A stretch of DNA of 64,000 nucleotides from Desmodesmus armatus. Taxonomy: Eukaryota > Chlorophyta > Chlorophyceae > Sphaeropleales > Scenedesmaceae. Position 1 is the stretch's first letter, and each line of letters opens with the position of its first letter. This document shows, one piece after another, positions 61,675 to 64,000 of this stretch. The notes under the pieces are model-generated. The model had not been told where the DNA came from. It saw only the letters and a list, made by a program, of their open reading frames with translations, and made no database searches. The DNA lies in the NCBI GenBank assembly GCA_007449985.2, contig VIIQ02000584.1:186001-250000 (forward strand). The letters are read 5' to 3'. The translations under genes were made by a program, and so were the position numbers.

Positions 61675-62410
61675 GCGCACCCACTGCGGACAGTTTTCTG
61701 CTTCAAGGGTGCTTGGGATATAGGTTCAGATGCGGTGGGGGGGGGGGGCATGCGTGTCTGTCATGTGCCTCCGGCACGAAGGTGTTGGTGCTGCATTTAC
61801 AGTTGGATGAAATTTCTTGCATCAAGTACAGTTGCAGCCAATGTTGACTTGCTGCTCAGAAGCAAGCTAGTGGCTGGATCGTCATGCCTTGCGCATAAGG
61901 CAGTGGCAGTGTTGGGCAATTCAAGACAGGATATATGCACGGATGAAACCATCACAATCTCCTGCAGTGGTCGCTTGAGAGGCAGTGGTCCTCTCCCAGA
62001 GGCCGGGCCCCCCGACTGCTGAGCTTTGGCAGTTGTTGTCCGATAACAGCGTACTTCAGCGTACGGATGATGTACAGGCAGTGTAATAATGCCTCAGTCA
62101 CTGTGTAGTGCTCCTAGCCTCCTGAATGCTGAGCACAACATGCACCAAGGGGGGGAGTACATACGCGGCGGTTGCCGGCTAGTGGCAGATTGAGGCTGGG
62201 CTGGTGTCGCACTGACAAAAGGGCGGGCACTCGGCCCATTCGAAGCGTATACACACAGTACAGTGCTTATATCTTCGAGGTTTGTAGCAGTGCGTTGGGC
62301 AGGCCGTGCAGGGCGCATCAACAACCTGACCGCGGTCAGCAGTCCAAGCTCTTGGATAATCTGTGTCCGGACCAATCCAACGGTGAGCATCACCATGCTC
62401 GTAATCATGC
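61675..62410. other. 3' flank of RecN and upstream region of the next gene
   Basis: No exon is recognised. A TGTAA near 62082 is a distant poly(A) candidate. A G-tract lies at 61738-61748. Confidence 0.45.
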
Positions 62411-62418
62411 TATAAAAG
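62411..62418 (+). promoter_or_regulatory. TATA box TATAAAAG
   Basis: A canonical TATAAAAG sits 70 nt upstream of the ATG at 62489, the right distance for a short 5' UTR. It is the clearest core promoter element in the window. Confidence 0.65.
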
Positions 62419-62488
62419 CCAGCACAATCACAGCATCCACTCTGTTCCAGTAGAGCTTTGCGCGCACACAGCCTCTGACGCAAGTACA

Positions 62489-62542
62489 ATGGCGCGCTTT
62501 GCGACAACGTGGACGCTCGCAGTCGTGGTGTTGCTGACATAA
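62489..62542 (+). CDS. Signal-peptide-like first exon of an interrupted gene
   Basis: From ATG 62489 the frame codes for MARFATTWTLAVVVLL and then Thr and a stop (TAA). The sequence has the basic start and hydrophobic core of a signal peptide. The bases GCTCGCAGTCGTGGTGTTGCTG at its end recur at 62997-63018, where they are followed by GTAATA, a possible donor. An inverted-repeat element begins only 27 bp after the stop. I infer that the original exon was cut or duplicated by that insertion. Downstream coding sequence may include 63728-63882 but is not proven. Confidence 0.4.
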   Translation: MARFATTWTLAVVVLLT

Positions 62543-62860
62543 CGAGATATCCTGATACCCTGATATAACGATATCGATCGACTCACCGAAATGTCGTGGG
62601 TAATATACGCACACCATGAGACATATATAACCCACTTGGCCCCAGATCGGTGTTCTCAGGATGCTCTTTCAGTCGAAAAGATCAACTTGTAGGGCTCTGG
62701 CGGGGTGGGCGGGGGCTCGTGGGTGGGGGGTGGGGGGGGGGGCTAGTGGGCCTCACCTTGGTGACTCCGGTCCCATCACAAGTTCTCTTATTACTCCCAG
62801 GATGGGGTTGATGGGTTGGTTTGAGGGGTGGTGGGAGGGGGGTGTGCTGGTGGGGCGAGG

Positions 62861-62995
62861 GCTCCCTCCCCTCCCCTCCCTCCCCTCCCCTCCCCTCCCC
62901 TCCCTCCCCTCCCTCCCTCCCCTCCCCTCCCCTCCCCTCCCCTCCCCTCCCTCCCCTCCCCTCCCCTCCCCTCCCCTCCCCTCCCCTCCCTCCCC
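62861..62995 (+). repeat. Pure pyrimidine CCCCTCC tract
   Basis: A near-perfect C/T stretch with CCCTCCCCTCCCTCC periodicity inside the inverted-repeat element. Confidence 0.95.
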
Positions 62996-63027
62996 TGCTC
63001 GCAGTCGTGGTGTTGCTGGTAATATAA

Positions 63028-63525
63028 GGGAGAGGGGGGGGGGAGAAGGAGAGGGAAAGCAGAGGGAGAGGGGGAGGGAGAGGGAGATGGTAGGGGGGAG
63101 GAGAGAGGGTAGGGAGAAGGAGAAGGGTAGGGAGAGGGAGAGGGGGAGGGAGAAGGAAAGGGAGAAGGAGAGGGAAAGGCAGAGGGAGATGGGAGGGAAA
63201 GGCAGAGGGAGAGGGGGAAGAAAGGCAGAGGGAGAGGGAGATGGTAGGGGGAGGGAGAGGGCAGGGAGAAGGAGAAGGGTAGGGAGAGGGAGAGGGGGAG
63301 GGAGAAGGAGAGGGAGAAGGAGAGGAAAGGCAGAGGGAGAGGGGGGAGGGAAAGGCAGAGGGAGAGGGAGAGGGGAGGGAAAGGCAGAGGGAGAAGGAGA
63401 AGGTAGGGGGAGGGAGAGGGTAGGGAGAGGGAGAGGGTAGGGAGAGGGGGAGAGGGAGAGGAGATGGCAGGGAGAGGGAGAGGGGGGAGGGAGAAGGAGA
63501 GGGAAAGGCAGAGGGAGAGGGAGCG
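63028..63525 (+). repeat. Purine GGGAGA/GGGAAAGGCAGA tract
   Basis: A nearly unbroken purine stretch. A higher-order unit of about 110-130 bp (GGGAAAGGCAGAGGGAGAGG to GATGGTAGGGGGAGG) can be followed through it. Confidence 0.9.
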
Positions 63526-63727
63526 CGACTCTGAGACTGCGAGGGTTTTTCTGAGACTGCGAGGGAGCGCGCAGGGAGATGGTAGGGAGATGGCAGGGGG
63601 AGGGGATATGATGTACCCCTCTCATGGTGTGCGTATATTACCCATGCATTTCGGTGAGTCGATCGAGGTCGCTGGTGCTCAGTGGTGAGTTGGTGAACGT
63701 GTGCTTGCGCTAATCCAAAGATCAATA

Positions 63728-63882
63728 CTACGGAAAAGAAGCTTGCACAGGTCCTGCCGAGGCTCTGAAAGTACGTGTTGTGGCGCTTGCAGGTTGGGTG
63801 AGGGTCGGTGAGGCTAGGCTCTCCGGGAGGCTGAGCGCTGACGACTTCGCAATCGATGTTGCCATTGACAAAATGCCAACGG
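63728..63882 (+). CDS. Possible exon at the right edge
   Basis: An open stretch on the plus strand reads about ...KVRVVALAGWVRVGEARLSGRLSADDFAIDVAIDKMPTA and then meets GTAAGC, a good donor. It could be a downstream exon of the signal-peptide gene at 62489. No family was recognised, and an acceptor-like GCTTGCACAG (ending 63750) and GCTTGCAG (ending 63802) give two different exon starts. Confidence 0.25.
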
Positions 63883-64000
63883 CGGTAAGCCCAATCTGCT
63901 GAGCATTCTCAGACAAGTACTTGTCATCGGTCAGGCTGAGTGGTCAGGGGCCTGGCTGACCATACCTTGGAACGGTCGCAGCAGACTGATGGACAGCAGC

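Larger units (their letters stand above)
62569..63671. mobile_element. Non-autonomous element with about 52-bp terminal inverted repeats
   Basis: The left arm 62569-62621 and right arm 63620-63671 are reverse complements with about four differences. Both contain GATCGACTCACCGAAATG and GGTAATATACGCACACCATGAGA-type sequence. The 1 kb interior has no transposase; it holds a CCCCTCCCCTCC stretch (62861-62995), the 22-bp copy of the upstream exon end, and a long GGGAGA stretch (63030-63520). It resembles a MITE or foldback element. No clear target-site duplication was identified. Confidence 0.75.

Noticed and set aside
62661..63725. Pro/Ser-rich and Gly/Arg-rich open frames
   Set aside because: They are translations of purine and pyrimidine low-complexity DNA inside the inverted-repeat element.

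Overview
The window is nuclear DNA of a green alga, most likely a chlorophycean (Scenedesmus/Tetradesmus/Chlamydomonas-like). The signs are spliced genes with GT-AG introns whose phases close exactly, CAG/GCA/AGC microsatellites translated as Gln, Ala and Ser runs inside proteins, plastid-type N-terminal presequences, TGTAA poly(A) motifs, and plant/algal gene families. Nothing bacterial, viral or organellar was seen. The species is inference.

Layout, left to right. (1) 72-1658 (-): an F-box/leucine-rich protein running off the left edge. (2) 1978-2709 (+): gene A, and 3538-15162 (+): gene B, a protein of about 2,800 residues with OPR-like helices. Both start with the same presequence. (3) 16432-17222 (-): SEC61 gamma, complete in three exons. 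(4) 18970-25070 (-): a VID27-like protein in eleven exons. (5) 25497-28757 (+): a second F-box/LRR protein, paralogue of the first. (6) 30132-30650 (-): gene C, and 31914-34256 (-): gene D, a decayed relative of gene B; both carry the gene A/B presequence. (7) 34575-36879 (+): a LON-domain protein divergent from D, with a broken copy of its first exon beside gene C. (8) 38313-39511 (+): one or two small Cys-rich proteins. (9) 40574-49602 (+): an LCAT-family enzyme with an alternative short end or a very long Gln-rich tail. (10) 51335-53499 (-): a DTW-domain tRNA-modification enzyme. (11) 54108-61674 (+): a RecN-type SMC-like ATPase. (12) 62489 onward: a signal-peptide exon under a TATA box, interrupted by a 1.1-kb element with terminal inverted repeats.

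The genes do not form one pathway. The most striking signals are structural. At least fifteen exon-intron boundaries in seven unrelated genes have been tandemly duplicated, always with the extra copy on the intron side. Introns on both strands tend to carry G-tracts near the donor and C-tracts near the acceptor in the sense direction. Seven reading-frame breaks in otherwise good genes all have the same sign, which suggests single missing bases in the assembly.

Exon coordinates were worked out by hand from frame continuity, splice dinucleotides and comparison with remembered family features. No alignment or database search was run.
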